A stretch of 64,000 nt of DNA from Chaenocephalus aceratus. Taxonomy: Eukaryota > Chordata > Actinopteri > Perciformes > Channichthyidae. The stretch is from the NCBI GenBank assembly GCA_023974075.1, contig CM043799.1, forward strand, positions 8,767,250-8,831,249. The letters run 5' to 3'. The translations under genes and the position numbers were made by a program. A model generated the notes under the pieces. That model had not been told where the DNA came from. It was given only the letters and a program-made list of their open reading frames with translations, and made no database searches. The stretch's first letter is position 1. Every line of letters begins with the position of its first letter. Shown one piece after another: positions 1-12,709 of this stretch.

Positions 1-290
1 TGACTCAAGTTTACATTATCGGTATTTTTGGTATTTGAGGTTTCATATAATTAGAGATGCCTTTCAATGTATGGCCTACACAGTGACTGGGTTGCCTTTT
101 GGGAATGTCTATAGTGAAACCCTTTTTTAATGAAAAAGGTCAATCAAAGTTGCTTCTCAGTCCACAACAAGAGGATTTAGGAAAATAATAATTATAAGGT
201 CAATACTTTTTTCTCTATGTGGCCCCCACACAGACCTATTCTTACAAATAGATGATGCAAGCGCTACCTAAAGTAAGCTAGTTTGACATT

Positions 291-1627
291 AGCTGCTCCA
301 AATCCAGGAGCTCACAGATGTCCTCACAGACATCTCCCTGAGCCAGGCTGTTGTTTCCCTCGTGCTTCAAGGAAAACCACCATCATTCCAGTGCCAAAGA
401 AGTCATCTCCATCCTGCTTCAACGACTACCGCCCCGTCGCACTAACTTCTACCATCATGAAGTCCTTCGAAAGGCTGGTCATGAAGCAGATCAAATCCAC
501 CCTCCCCCCGTTGCTGGACCCGTTTCAGTTTGCCTACCGAGCTAAACGGTCCACAGAGGATGCAATCTCCTCCGCTCTCCACCCAAGCCCTCACACTCCT
601 GGACACTAAGGACTCCTATGTTAGAATGCTATTCATAGACTTCAGCTCGGCATTCAACACTATCATCCCCCAGCAGCTTGTACAAAATCTTACAGACCTG
701 GGCCTCAGCCCCTCTCTATGCAACTGGTTGCTGGACTTCCTCACAGAGAGACCACAAGCTGTACAGGTCAACAACACCACCTCAAACACCCTCATACTGA
801 GTACGGGGGCCCCCAAGGATGTGTGCTCAGCCCCCTTCTCTTCACTCTGCTGACCCACGAGTGCAAAGCCAACTTCAGCTCCAACCACATCGTGAAGTTT
901 GCAGACGACACTACTGTGGTGGGTCTCATCAGCCAAAACGATGAGACTAAGGAAGGAAGGAAGTGAACCAGCTGGCCCTGTGGTGCCAAAATAACAACCT
1001 CTTCCTCAACCTGGAGAAAACAAAGGAGATTGTTGTTGACTTCAGGAGAACCCACTACCAACCCCCTCTCCCCCTGACCATCAACGGCGCTGCTGTGGAG
1101 CAGGTGACCAGCACCAAATTCCTTGGTGTGACCATCACTGATGACCTTACCTGGAGAAACAACACCACCGCACTAGCAACGAAAGCCCAGCAGCACCTGT
1201 ACTTCATCCGGAGGCTCAAGCAAGCCAGAGCATCACCCCCTAACATGCTGGTCTTTCTACCGAGGCGCCACTGAGAGCATCCTCAGCAGCTGCATCACGC
1301 TGTGGTTTGGAAGCTGCACCGCCTCCAACCGCAAGAGCCTGCAGCGCAATGTGAACTCTGCCCAGAGGATCATCGGTGCCTCACTCCCATCACTACAGGA
1401 CATATATAACACCCGCCTCACCCGCAAAGCACTCAGCATTGTGGGTGATACCACCCACCCCTCCAACAGCCTCTTCAGCCTCCTGCCTTCAGGGAGAAGG
1501 TTCCACAGTCAGGATGCTGAACTCTCTCCCCTCCTCTCCCTCCCTCCCTCCCCCTCTGACATTTCTCCCCTGACCTCTCCACCCTACCTCCCACCTTTCC
1601 CCCCTGCCCCAAATGGACCTGGACTTT

Positions 1628-1661
<34 letters not shown>

Positions 1662-1988
1662 CCTTCCCTCATCCAGCACCAGTACTTTTTCTACCCATCT
1701 CCGCTGCTACTGCACTGAAACTGTACTTTGAACATAATTTTCTCATTTGCACTAAAGAATACTTCTATTCATGTCAATTCATGTTCTATGGATTGTGTTT
1801 TTATAAATATATTATTAACTAGTACTTATTACTACTATTGCTTAGTTTTATATCCCGTTTATCTAGGCCCTTTTTGTATCTTGTTTTATGTAAATATGTC
1901 ACAGTGGGACTGCGAGAAACGGTATTTCAAGATTTCTGTATATATAACACATGTAGAAATGTTGACAATAAAGCTGACATTGACTTTT
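291..1988 (+). mobile_element. Degenerate LINE, RT and 3' UTR (copy A)
   Basis: 5'-truncated non-LTR retrotransposon of the Jockey superfamily (L2/CR1/Rex1 group). Reverse transcriptase motifs are read in several frames: [10 protein letters not shown] near 420, [14 protein letters not shown] near 635, a [14 protein letters not shown] motif near 810 broken by a missing C, the catalytic FADDT near 900, and NLEKTKEIVVDFRR near 1010. The C-terminal LINE signature AQRIIGASLPSL follows near 1360. A CA microsatellite (about 1629-1661) and a 3' UTR ending in a polyadenylation-like AATAAAGCTGACATTGAC follow. Compared with copy B there are extra bases near 595 and 1250, so copy A has its own frameshifts as well as those shared with B. 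No functional protein is expected. Confidence 0.85.
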
Positions 1989-2129
1989 TTTTTACCTTTA
2001 TTTATACAGATAAATCCCATTGAGATCATTGATCTCTTTTTCAAGGGAGACCTGCTCAAGTAGTTCCACATGAAACATAAAAGCATCAACAGAACAACAA
2101 AAGGACATCATACAGCATCATTTACATAA

Positions 2130-3120
2130 TTATCCACATAAGCAGGTACCAATAGCTTCCGATTGACTAGCATCCAACCGAGCTTTAAAAACATTTAGTG
2201 GCACCAGATTGTTCAGTTTCCATTTAATTTGCAGACTATTCCAAGACAGAGGAGCTGCGCATCTAAAAGCTGTCTTCCCTAAGACAGTCCTAGCAGTTGG
2301 CACATTTAATAAAACCACAGCATTCGATCTCAGGCAGTAGCCACTTACAATTCTCCGTGAGATCAGGGAGCAGATATAAGATGGAAGTTTCCCTAACATG
2401 GCTTTGTATATAAAAATGTACCAGTGACTGAGCCTCCGTACAGTTAGTGAAAGCAAACCAGCCCTTGCACACAGGGTACAGTGATGGGTTAATGCTTTTC
2501 AGTTTGTCACAAATCTTAGTGCACTGTGATACGCAGCATCTAACTTGACCAGGCAATTGGCAGGTGCATTCATATAGACCAGATCCCCATAGTCCAGCAC
2601 AGGTAAAAAGGTCACAGAGCCTTTTCCTGGCCTCAAGCGAGAAACAGGACTTGTTCCTGTAGAAGAACCCTAGCCTAACCCTCAGCTTTCTAAGCAGGTT
2701 ATTGACATGAAGTTTAAAAGTGAGACAATCATCAAGCCAGATACCAAGGTATTTGTAACAGGCAACCACTTCAAGTTTTTTCCTTGCGTAGTTACAATAT
2801 CTAAAACAGGCTCTGGTGTCTTTTTAGCTTTAGAAAAGAGCATTACCTTGGTTTTCTCAACATTTAAAAGAAGCTTTAGTTCAGAGAGCTGAGTCTGAAT
2901 AATGTTAAAAACAGCCTGTAATTTAACACCAGCCTCCTTAAAGGAGGGACCTGCACAGTACATCACGGTATCGTCCGCATAAAAATGTAAAGTAGCTTCA
3001 TCCACATTTTCACCTAAACTGTTGATGTAGATGGAGAATAAAAGTGGACCTAAAACAGAACCTTGGGGAACACCATTTGCAATGTTCAACCACTCAGAAG
3101 ACAGCCCATCAAAGTGAACA
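2130..3120 (-). pseudogene. LINE reverse transcriptase, C-terminal part (copy A)
   Basis: Reading from about 3120 downwards: GVPQGSVLGPLLFSIYIN, the catalytic FYADDTVMY and NVEKTKVMLFS, then frameshifts into the distal domain (NNLLRKLRVRLGFFYRNKS near 2660; LSHWYIFIYKAMLGKLP near 2400). The equivalent copy B frame at 16551-17516 is open throughout, so the breaks near 2740, 2610 and 2460 arose in copy A after duplication or were lost from B. Confidence 0.8.
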
Positions 3121-3123
3121 CTA

Positions 3124-3811
3124 TAGCCGCGTTCACACTGCGGTACTTTTCCCACAAAGGTTCATGCGAACTTAGTTCATGATCGCGTTCACACCAAAAA
3201 GAGCCGGTACTAAAAGTAGTTCATGCGAACCTTTTTACCCCCTCTAAAGTCCCTGCTAGAAAGCAGGGACTTTCGAGCGGCTCTTTTTTGAGAAAAGAGC
3301 TATATTCCTGATTGGCTGGGCGAATTGCAAACCACGCCCCGCAAAACTCCCAAAAAGTTTTGTGAAGCCGCCATTTTATTATCCTCGCATTAGCATTATT
3401 AGCATTAGCATTAGCCCAGCGCAGAAACGCAGAGAGACTAACTTATGGCAACACAAAATAAAACATGGGAGCGGTGGAGATGAGGAGGGTGTCGGCGTTC
3501 TGGCGATTTACTCGGTAGAAGCTGCTGGGACTCCCAGCAGCTTCTACTGAAGCCAGTCCCCAACTCCGGGGACTTCCGGCTGGGGACTTTGGGCGGCAGT
3601 ATACGCCGTGAAGTGGTTTGCGGCCTGCCAGTAAACCCAAAGCAGAAGAAGAAGAAGAAGTGACGTCAGCGGCTTCATTTGCCTAATCCACCCCCAGGGA
3701 CTTTTTCTGGTGTGAACGCGATCTGTACTTAGTTCATGCGAACTAAAGAGTTCGCATGAACTAAGTTCGCATGAACCTTTGTGGGAAAAGTACCGCAGTG
3801 TGAACGCGGCT
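3124..3811. mobile_element. MITE with about 48 bp perfect terminal inverted repeats
   Basis: Left end TAGCCGCGTTCACACTGCGG and right end CCGCAGTGTGAACGCGGCTA are reverse complements, and the match continues inward for nearly 50 bp (through the ACTTTTCCCACAAAGGTTCATGCGAAC segment). Copy B shows the empty site near 17548. Subterminal repeats of TTCATGCGAAC are present. The inside has an AGCATT run, a short hairpin (CTGCTGGGACTCCCAGCAG near 3523) and a GAAGAAGAAG run, with no transposase. Target duplication length could not be fixed because the flanks have drifted, so the superfamily is left open. Confidence 0.85.
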
Positions 3812-4256
3812 ATTGGGACCTTTCAGAGAGGTAGTTTACAAACCACCCCACTGCATGGCTGGACATGCCTATACTGGTTAGCCTCTGCTTTAAAATGTGA
3901 TGATCGACGGTGTCACACGCTTTTGAAAGGTCAATAAATAGAGCTGCACAACTCTGCTTATTATCTAAAATACTCGCCATATCATTCACCACTTTCATTG
4001 TAGCAGTGATGGTGCTGTGTTGCTTTCTGAAGCCTGACTGATGTTTAGACAGGATGTCATTTGTACATAAAAACACCTTTACCTGTTCACTCACTAAGCG
4101 TTCAAGAACCTTAGCCAGAACTGACAACTTAGAGATTGGCCTATAGTTATTTAATAAGGTGGCCTCCCCTCCTTTTAGCAAAGGCAGGACATACGCTGAC
4201 TTCCACCATTTTGGAATTGTGTTAGTGCTGAGGGAGAGGTTAAAAAGAGTAGTGAG
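3812..4256 (-). pseudogene. LINE reverse transcriptase, N-terminal part (copy A)
   Basis: Open frame with SLFNLSLSTNTIPKWWK-like start, NNYRPISKLSVLAKVLERLV, QSGFRKQHSTITATMK and ALFIDLSKACDTVDHH, the classic LINE fingers and palm block A. The palm motif has Cys where most L2 elements have Phe (SKAFDTVDH), and this is shared with copy B. The coding frame is cut on both sides by DNA elements. Confidence 0.85.
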
Positions 4257-7029
4257 CAACACACTCTCACTCCCTAAGCGTCCAATAGCGACGTTTGGTC
4301 AGTGTCCGTGGCGTCCAATTGTGACACTCCTAGGCTCCTTCAGCATCATAAAGGGACGCAAATAGCTTTCAACTGATTGCAATGTATTCCCATCTGCGTC
4401 GGGATTTGACGCTCATGGAATCACGGCATTCGTTTATGCCGGCTGCCCTTAAAGGCAATGTGAGCGTCCATTCCCATTGGATAACGGAGAATTTTACACC
4501 CGGAAGTAAGTACTCCTCTTACTGTCGATTGATTTTACAGTGATATCTGCACTACTCATCGACTAAAAAACACCAGATTATCCTTGTTAATTACACAACA
4601 TTGATTGGTTTAAATTGTGTGCAATTCTTTTGTATTTTTCCCCTTCGATTCGGAGAAACAAATATGTTTTCTGAGTAAAGGATGGCAGAAGACACTACAC
4701 TACCCAGAATCCCCAGCTATCGTTTGGCCTACACCATGTGCTCTGTTTGACAAACCCCGTTTTTTCCACCATTCATTCCGATGGCTGGCGTCTATGTCAC
4801 GTGATCTTCAAATTTCTCCCTGCAGAAAAAGAAAACATGGCCGAAATTCGTTTTATTCTCGGTAGAAAAAATGCCTATTTTAAAGTTAGTTTGGCCATTA
4901 AAATGCGTTTTGATGTCATTTGATGCGAGAAATATGAGTTGTTATTTCAGATTATGTGTGCAGTGGATGTACATGATCTTTAGTTTGCTAGTTATTACGA
5001 AGATTACTTCAGGAAATCGCGACGTTTTCATTGTTACCAAGGTGGTTGCTAGGGACGCTGCTATCGATATTATTCCTGTTATGTTGTGTAACTGTTTAAT
5101 GGTGTTATCTTTATTGCTACCCCCTTCCCCGTCAATGTATAGTGTTGGTCCACAGCGCAAACATATTAGTTTAACAAAATCCGCATCTAAAGATAGCCTA
5201 CGTTATTTCCCCCCTGTGCAATTCCAGTCTCACATCTCACAGCACATCGTCATTAACAAATACCGGAAACAGACCGAAATAATAATAATACTTTATTCCG
5301 AGTGTGCTTGCTTTTCTCTTTGAAAGTCATCACATAACGGCATTGTAATACACGGTTCGGCTGCATTACATATTACATATCTGCCGTAGTTCTGTATTTA
5401 TAGAGCCCTGATGAGAAGACAAACATGAGGAACTGAAAACGTGACGTGGATCATAAATATATCAGCCATTAAACAACATCTTACATTTCTTTTCACACAA
5501 TACGTCTCCTTGCAGTATCAACACTAATTCGGCTCACTTTTATATTTGATCCAATTGGTAGATAGGCTGTATTTACACCATAAAGGTGCACAGCTGATAT
5601 AAAGGGACACCTGGTGGTTAAAGCATGTTATTGAATTTCAATATGTTTATTATTAGATATTAATACGATCCCTATAAAGTATATTCATTACTCGTTATTC
5701 TCTACTAATTGTTAATTAAAGACTGTATATAATGACTATTTTGCACATCCCTTTCAAGATTTCAAGATGTTCTAAGGTTTATTGACATATCATATAGGCC
5801 TACACAACTGTGGTGTAGTTCTGCACTGAATGAAAAACTTGGGTTGCAGGTTCCTCAATAGTGCATTACAAGACATCTATCAATATTTGTGCATACCTCC
5901 AGCAATGTTAACTATGTTGAAGCACTTATTTTAACTGATATTATACATAATGTATTATACTCTTATAATATGTATGTAGATATTTCATCTCCGGCCTTGT
6001 CAGGTATTGAACAATCAATAAATAAAGAACACAGAATTGTTGAATATAAAACACAGAATTTATGTGATTATACTAAATGATTTTCAAATAAACACAACTG
6101 CATATTTAACTGTTACACATGCTGATGTAACGCAAATGTTCCAACTTGGGATCAATAAAGTATATCTTATCTTAAGCTGATCGATGGCTACTGCCATATT
6201 TGCAAAATGTGCCTCTGAACCTTGACAAGTGCATGTTTCAGGCTTATCAATTAATGTAATGTGATGTAATGTTATCACAGGGGTCACACACATAAGACCA
6301 GCTGTTAAATAAAGCTCTTCTGACCTTAGCTGGCATGTGGGTATATATATTAATACTGCCCATAATGGGCACAAGCAATTTTCACCCATTTATTAATTAT
6401 ATGTTTTAAATGTGAGTGTTTCCTTTCCCCTAAACTTCCAGGGATGTACACAGTTTAATACTGGCAACTTCTTATTATGGGAAATACGAAAACGTCTTTT
6501 AAAACTACAACTCCCAGTAGAGACGTGCCATAGAGAACATGTTGCGAAACAGAATAGCCAGCATGTGTAGTTCTGGGGACGGGGTGGGGGAGGGGGGACG
6601 CGGTGGACCCGTTCAAATCCAGTTTTGGACAGTCTGCCGTGGTTCCATCCCATTTCAAGTGCTGTTCGAGAATCGGCTTAACCCTCGGAGCACACTCTCC
6701 AATCACAGAGCTTGAGGACTATCACGGGGTTTGTCAAGAGCACATGGTGTAGTCCAAACGATAGCTGGGGATTCTGGGTAGTGTAGTGTCTTCTGCCATC
6801 CTTTACTCCTGGGAATGGACGCTCACATTACCTTTAAGGGCAGCCGACATAAACGAATGCCGTGCTTCCATGAGCGTCAAATCCCGACGCAGATGGGAAT
6901 ACATTGCAATCAGTTGAAAGCTATTTGCGTCCCTTTATGACGCTGAAGGAGCCTCGGAGCGTCACAATTGGACGCCACGGACACTGACCAAACGTCGCTA
7001 TTGGACGCTTAGGGAGTGAGAGTGTGTTG
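4257..7029. mobile_element. Non-autonomous DNA transposon with long inverted ends
   Basis: Left end CAACACACTCTCACTCCCTA and right end TAGGGAGTGAGAGTGTGTTG are perfect inverted repeats, and imperfect inverted homology extends several hundred bases inward (4257-4480 against 6815-7029; 4680-4750 against 6745-6800). Flanks carry TAGTGAG at 4250-4256 and 7030-7036, an apparent 7 bp (or 8 bp, GTAGTGAG) target duplication. Copy B has the empty site near 17990. The centre (about 4900-6700) shows no transposase. It is AT-rich and includes a LINE-like 3' tail near 6137 (GGGATCAATAAAGTATATC). Related fragments lie at 55655-55969 and 61288-61345. Confidence 0.85.
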
Positions 7030-7037
7030 TAGTGAGA

Positions 7038-8440
7038 GGTGGAGCAATAAAATCTGCAGCTATCTTTAAAAAGAAAGGCTCTATGTTGTCCGGGCCAGCC
7101 GGTTTCTTAGGATCTAACTTGGTTAAAGGTTCACGAACAACATCAACATTAAAAGGAGTAAAACTAAAAGGGTTTTCCAACACACGTTTTTCAGAGTCAC
7201 AGACTGTAGTGTTCACAGAAGCAGAGTTAGTGACAGAATCAAATAGAGAACCACAGGACACAAAATGCTCATTAAAGCAATTTAGCATAGTAGCCCTGTC
7301 CGATATAGAGCCAGATGCTGTGGTAATGCACGGAGGTAGCTCATTACGGATATCGCCGGTGGATAACGATTTAATGGCTTTCCAAAATTTTCCAGGATTA
7401 TTCAGATTCTTTGTGGTTACTGACAGATAGTACTTTGATTTAGCACTTTTGATTTGCGATGTGAAGCTATTCCTTAGCTGCCTAAAATGCAGCCATTCTA
7501 CCTCTGAGCCTGATTTCCTAGCCTTTGCCCAGGCCTTGTTTCTCTCATGAAGGAGACTAGACAGCTCAGCAGAAAACCAAGGATTGTCTCGTCCCTTTAC
7601 TCTAAATTTACGCAGGGGTGCATGTCTATCAATGATCTCCATAAAACCAAGATAAAAATACGACCATGCGGTTTCTACATCAGCACACAGATCGATTTTA
7701 CCCCAATCAAAATCAAACAGATCATGCACAAAACCCTGCTCCACAAAATGTTTTTTGTCTCTCTTAATGATAATGCGAGGTTTAACCTTTGGGACCTTAG
7801 TGTCCCTAATTGTGGCTACAACACAGTGATCGCTCAGATCATTTGCAAATACTCCCACAGATGAATATTTATGGGGAACATTAGTTAAAATGAGATCAAT
7901 TAGGGAGGATTTATTAGGGGACTTAATGTTAGGGCGAGTAGGACTGTCCACAATCTGAGTAACATTTAAAGAGATACAAAGGTTTTTAAAATCCTCTGAC
8001 ACTGCAGTTAACCAGTCCCAGTTAAAATCTCCATGTAGCACTATTTCCTTGTAGTCTAGCTGCGATAAAAGATTTGCTAGCGAAGACAAGGAGTCCTTGC
8101 CAGCTGAGGGGGGTCTGTAACAGCCCACCACCATAACCTGTTGACCCTTTGCCACTTCTATATTTAAGGCTAAAAATTCGAATTGCTTACTGATAGATTT
8201 GGAAACTAATGTGGTTACACTGAACTTATTCTTAACATAAATGGCAACGCCACCACCTTTATTAGGCCGGTCGGTACGATACACATTAAAACCATTTAAG
8301 GCAATGTCAGAGGCCAAAATAGATTTATTTAGCCATGTTTCTGATAAAACAATGACGTCAGCGTCAGTTGAGCTCGCCCAGATACGGACAAAATCTAGTT
8401 TACCTAACAGACTGCGCACATTCAAGTGGATGAAACCCAA
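7038..8440 (-). pseudogene. LINE endonuclease domain (copy A)
   Basis: Open frame for an APE-type endonuclease: FIHLNVRSLLGKLDF near its start, VIVLSETWLN (metal-binding Glu), VVGCYRPPSAGKDS, LHGDFNWDW (catalytic Asp/Asn), SSLIDLILTNVP and NDLSDHCVVA (SDH catalytic triad end). It continues into the linker towards reverse transcriptase, with KLDPKKPAGPDNIEPFFLK near 7100, and then runs into the DNA element end. Endonuclease residues look intact, but the protein is cut off from its reverse transcriptase. Confidence 0.85.
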
Positions 8441-9426
8441 CCCAGACCTAGCTTTAAAATCAGCAGGAGTAGCGATCTGACTAAGCCAGGGTTAGGTTGT
8501 ACATTTCCTGACAGTAATAACAACAAAAAAACCAGGCATCTTTTCCTCTTAAACGACACACATACATTGTCATCTAATTTAGAAACACCGGAAAAGTCTG
8601 CGAGAGTGTGATTAGAGCTTAAGAACCAGTCCTGAAGAACCATCATCGCAGGAAAACAAAAAAGACAAACATATTTTGTCGAGCAGATTGTCTGTGACAA
8701 GGCAACCGGTAATTGTTTGAGCAACACATCCGAACCTTTGCAGGGGATGCCCACTGCAGGTGGCAGAACAGACCTGAATCCAGTAGACTTCTCAGAATGA
8801 CTAGAGATCTTCTCATAGTCCAAAACAGTTAACAGGCACAGCAGAATCCCGATATGGGCCATTTTCCCAGACCAGCACACAGTATCCGCGATGTTCCTGG
8901 AGCAAAAACAGCACAGCAGCAAAGGACAGGCGAAAACAGCAGCGTGGAAGCGCTCCGGTCCCTCCGTGGTATCCCCGGGGTGAAAGCAGGCCTCTGCAAC
9001 AGCAGAACCAGGACAGGTGGAAAGCAGGCCCCAGCGGTGGTAAAATCCTCCTGCGCACAGCAGCACACGCCCGGTGGAAGCAGGCCAAGCCCGAAGCGTG
9101 GATCCACTCCGTCTCTCCGTCGACTCCGGGGTAAAAACCTCTCCAGTACAGCCGAATTCTACAGGTGGGAGCAGGCCTTCGTAGATCGCAGATCGCAGGC
9201 AGCAACAGGTGGAGCCACTCCGTGTCTTCGCGACGAGCAGGCCTCCGTAAATCGCAGATCGCATGCAGCAACAGGTGGAGCCGCTCCGTCTCTTCGCGAC
9301 GTCTCCGGAGGAAAAACACCTCAGTACAGCCGTACTCGACAGGTGGGAGTAGGCCTCGGCAGATCGCAGACAACTAAAACTACTACTTGTATAAGCAGGG
9401 ATGGCTAAAAGTTTGTAAGCAGGAGA

Positions 9427-9989
9427 TTTAAAAAAAGATCATCCAATTATTTTTCTCACTGGTCTCTCAGGTACTACTGTACAACATTAATGATATGTAA
9501 AACAAATCAAATAGCACAAAAGAAATTCAGGTAATCAGATTAAGCACTAAATGTTCTACACAAATACACACTCGACCTACACATTACTGTTCGTTTCATT
9601 GTGTTTTACCAACAACTTGTTTATATTGTTAAGCATTGACTGATTTAACTTTAAAAAACGTTCAAGAAGCGCTTTTACGACGGAAGATCTTCCATTTCGG
9701 GGAAGAGTTTCAGACAGAATGAACTCTTGCTGCTGTGTAGATGATGTATCTGTATGAACTCATCACCTCCTGTGCTATTACAGGATGTCCTACTGGTGGT
9801 GACTACCCCTCCTGCCAATTAATGGGAAAAAAAAGTTGAAAAGATTTAAAGTTTAAGGTTTCAGCTCAAGTTTTGATGTAATCTTACATGAAAGATGTAC
9901 AAATCTAGCTTGGTGCAGTTTTACATTTCCTGGAGCCACATATTTCCCTTCATGCTGACAGCCTTTTTATTGAACACATGTCTCCACAG
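9427..9989. other. Unique AT-rich DNA, nothing recognised
   Basis: Starts where homology to copy B ends. No repeat ends or coding exon were seen apart from the acceptor region of the exon that follows. CTGAC at about 9956-9960 could be a branch point for that exon. Confidence 0.5.
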
Positions 9990-10109
9990 GCGCTGAGTGT
10001 CATCAGTGAGGTGGGAGACCTTGTTAATCTCAAGTATTCCCGGCAAAAGATACAGCCGTCTGTGGCGCGGTCCTTCGACGATAATGTGTTCGAGGACATT
10101 GACGACTGA
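9990..10109 (+). CDS. Probable terminal coding exon of an unidentified gene
   Basis: After an acceptor (TGTCTCCACAG ending at 9989) there is a 120 bp stretch open in one frame, with codon use rich in G/C at third positions and unlike the AT-rich DNA around it. It ends in TGA at 10107-10109. The 39-residue C terminus begins ALSVISEVGDLVNLKYSRQK and ends ARSFDDNVFEDIDD, an acidic tail. Upstream exons are not visible: the DNA to the left is the LINE block, so the previous exon may lie outside the window or be lost. I do not recognise the protein. Two AATAAA-like sites lie within 600 bp downstream (for example near 10591). It could be a retained relic instead. Confidence 0.55.
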   Translation, partial: ALSVISEVGDLVNLKYSRQKIQPSVARSFDDNVFEDIDD

Positions 10110-12709
10110 TTCCTCTCCTGAAGCGGCGTGAACCTAACGACCCCGGAACACTCGGAACGGGTCGAGATGGATCACAAGTCTTCCACGAGGACCGATGTGT
10201 GCACAGGTGCCCCTTGTCACTAGCTTGCCATAACGTAAATCATCCGCATCAAATGGGACACTTAAAACTATTTTTTTCCTGTGTAGTTTTTGTTAGTTAT
10301 TTTTGTATCATTTTGTGTCCAATAACTTGTAGTTATATGTCTGCTGTGCTTGTAACATTGGTCATGTTTAGGGTTAGCCATATGGTTGCGTATGTGATGT
10401 GGACAAATGCCAAATTTGAAATGGAAAATGTCAAGTTTCCATACAAATGTATCCATCTTTAACTTTTATGGGTAAAAAAGGATTACTTTTAAACATCAAT
10501 AATATACTTTCATCGAGTATTGTTCAGATCAGTGGTTATCAACATTGGCTTGAATCAGAACACCCACAAGTTACTGACCACATTTCCTCTTTTTTAATAA
10601 AAAATATCATACAAGGTGGATCCATTTTTAGGATATATTAACATTATACCCAACATCCAACTGGCATTCTTTTCAGACTTGTTTGTGTGGCAATGCTCAC
10701 TCTACCAGGAAGCTACTAGTTTTGTAAGTAAACACAGGTAGAACTTGTTCACATTTTTACGGGACTTGTCTAAGAAGCACTGCTATTGATACTTTTTTTG
10801 CTCTTCAACCTGATTAAGTACACATTTCTAACCAATGCGTTTGACATTGGCTTGTTACTTATCTTTAATTCTAGAGTTGAATTGCAAGATCCATACCACA
10901 CTTCGGCAATATAAGGCAGCCCCAAAAAGAAACAGTCTCTGCCTGTAACTCCTCATGATACCATATTCTGATTCCGATTCTTTATATAGTCGCATCTCGT
11001 CGGAATTTTAAACCAAGTAAGGCATATTCCCAATAAAAGTTAGCAATATTCCCAAAAACAGTTAGCAATTAGCATCCATAAACTACTGCTTGACAACTTA
11101 ATTTGCCTCAGCTGAACCAAGTCTGTTTCAGTGCAACAATGCCAAAATGGAAATGGAGCCAAGTAGTAGTGAGCCTGTAATTAGCCATATTAGCTTAGTG
11201 TTGGATAATGAAAAGCCCTACGCTGCATAACTCCAACAATCTGGTACAGCTTCTTAAATCCAATGTACTCGGCATTAACAAAATCTGTATTCATTTCAAA
11301 TGCAAGAAGAAAACAACTTTTTTGTGGAGTGAAGCTCAGCTAATCCATCAGTCCGCCTAACATTTCATTACATCCTTTTTTTTGGTATTTTAATTATCTA
11401 TTTCGATTATTTTGTTGAATTTTTTTAATTGGGAATTCATACTAATAATAGTATTTTGCAATTTTCAGTGACAACATTTGAGTTGTATTAAAATAACTTA
11501 TATCCTACTATTTCAAAAATAGTAGATATCATTTAAAAAGTGATTGTATCAGCTGTCACTGGTTGAACTATAAAAGCTCTATTTTAATAAAAATACCAGT
11601 TTTCGTAAACGCTAACTTTGTAATCCATATTGATTCTAATAAGTCATTTCTATAAAAAATGGAATGCGAACAAGTCCCATTGAACATTTAAAGACAAATA
11701 AAACCAGATTTGCCTGTTACACATGGATTTGGCCCTTTTTTAAAAGACAGATGTCAAATATATATATATATATATATATATATAGTCCAGTTGGCTTTCA
11801 GATTTGTATTTTCTATCTAAGTCGGTATCGGGATATGGAAAAATATACCCCTATTATAATATTACTATTTTTCAACAATATATTATAGGTGTCAGGTGTA
11901 AACAAAACATGTCTGGATTTGAGTTGTGTTTGAATTAAAGATATTTTCATTTCCATCCTATCACCTGGGTTCTTATTAGTATTATCATTGCTCTTTGTAT
12001 GATAACATTGTCTTATGTAAGAGAGAAAGCTTTGTTTGTGCGGTGACACAGATGTCATTAACATTTCCAATCAGTGTTTAACTAAGGATGTGTGCGATTG
12101 CTTGCATGGTTTCCCGGTATTAACGCGCTGCACTTTTACCTTGATTTCTTTTTTTTACACCTGTCTTTTGAGCTCTGGGTTTATCTTGGCATTTTTGTGA
12201 CCAAACTTGCATGCATACATTCACACTTGCCACGCATTCACACGCATACTAATAAGTAATAAGCATTGTGTAACCACTCGTTCCTCATAATTACACATGT
12301 ACAGTAATAATCAGTCATGAAGCTGCTCTGCACCACAGCCCGTGCTCAACAATATACAGTACAGTATTCTTATGAATGTTGACATAAAAATCTACTTATT
12401 TCCAGAGAAAGTTAATATATCTGTCTGGGTTTAAGGAAGGTTTTCTTTGCCTTCTTCCATATCAGTGTTTATCTTAATCCTTTTGTTATCTTCTTACTAG
12501 AAAATACCTAAATTACAAATGATTGTCCATAAGCTTAAAGTTACACATGTATGTTGTTGCAGATTATCATATTTTGTTGAATTGTTTTATGTTTGCACAC
12601 AGGAAAGCCATGAAATCATACTAAAAGCAGGCATTTAGACTATATTTTGATATGAAAGCAGAATAATGTAAAGACCTTATGACCTGATGTCTTAATAATG
12701 CTTTTCTTA
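10110..12709. other. AT-rich non-coding DNA, possible 3' UTR at the left
   Basis: No open frame with protein-like composition was found. The first 500 bp may be 3' UTR of the exon ending at 10109. A TA dinucleotide run sits at 11759-11784. Nothing else was recognised. Confidence 0.5.

Larger units (their letters stand above)
1..9426. repeat. Direct repeat, copy A (composite LINE block)
   Basis: This block matches 14384-20391 base for base apart from scattered substitutions, small indels and two large insertions found only here. Its left edge lies outside the window. Homology to copy B stops just after the shared stretch near 9420 (20390 in copy B). The block holds about 290 bp of shared flank, a plus-strand LINE and a minus-strand LINE meeting 3' end to 3' end near 1987. 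Because both copies have the same internal junction and left flank, the composite was made first and copied later. An assembly artefact (false duplication) is possible, but copy-specific insertions and indels argue for two real copies. Confidence 0.88.
1989..9426 (-). mobile_element. L2-type LINE, interrupted (copy A)
   Basis: Near full-length non-LTR retrotransposon, read right to left: 5' leader with short tandem repeats (about 9100-9330), apurinic endonuclease (7038-8440), reverse transcriptase (3812-4256, then 2130-3120) and 3' UTR ending at a T-run near 1987 (an A-tail on the element strand). Two DNA elements (3124-3811, 4257-7029) split the reverse transcriptase region. The 2A-like NPGP motif seen in copy B reads NPGL here, because a short deletion near 8485 changes the following codons and the frame. 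Copy A keeps the base near 3845 that copy B lost, so its reverse transcriptase reads AVGWFVNYLSERSQ across the copy B frameshift. Neither copy is intact. Confidence 0.88.

Noticed and set aside
4871..5323. 150-codon frame inside the DNA element at 4257-7029
   Set aside because: Looked for a transposase; no catalytic motif or zinc finger. Low-complexity hydrophobic sequence, so treated as non-coding.
8854..9408. 184-codon plus-strand frame with Arg/Ser/Gly-rich protein
   Set aside because: It is the antisense of the LINE 5' leader and its short tandem repeats. The same antisense frame recurs in copy B, and composition follows the repeats rather than a protein family.
10199..10462. 87-codon frame after the orphan exon
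   Set aside because: Begins without acceptor or conserved motif and is AT-rich; more likely 3' UTR of the preceding exon.
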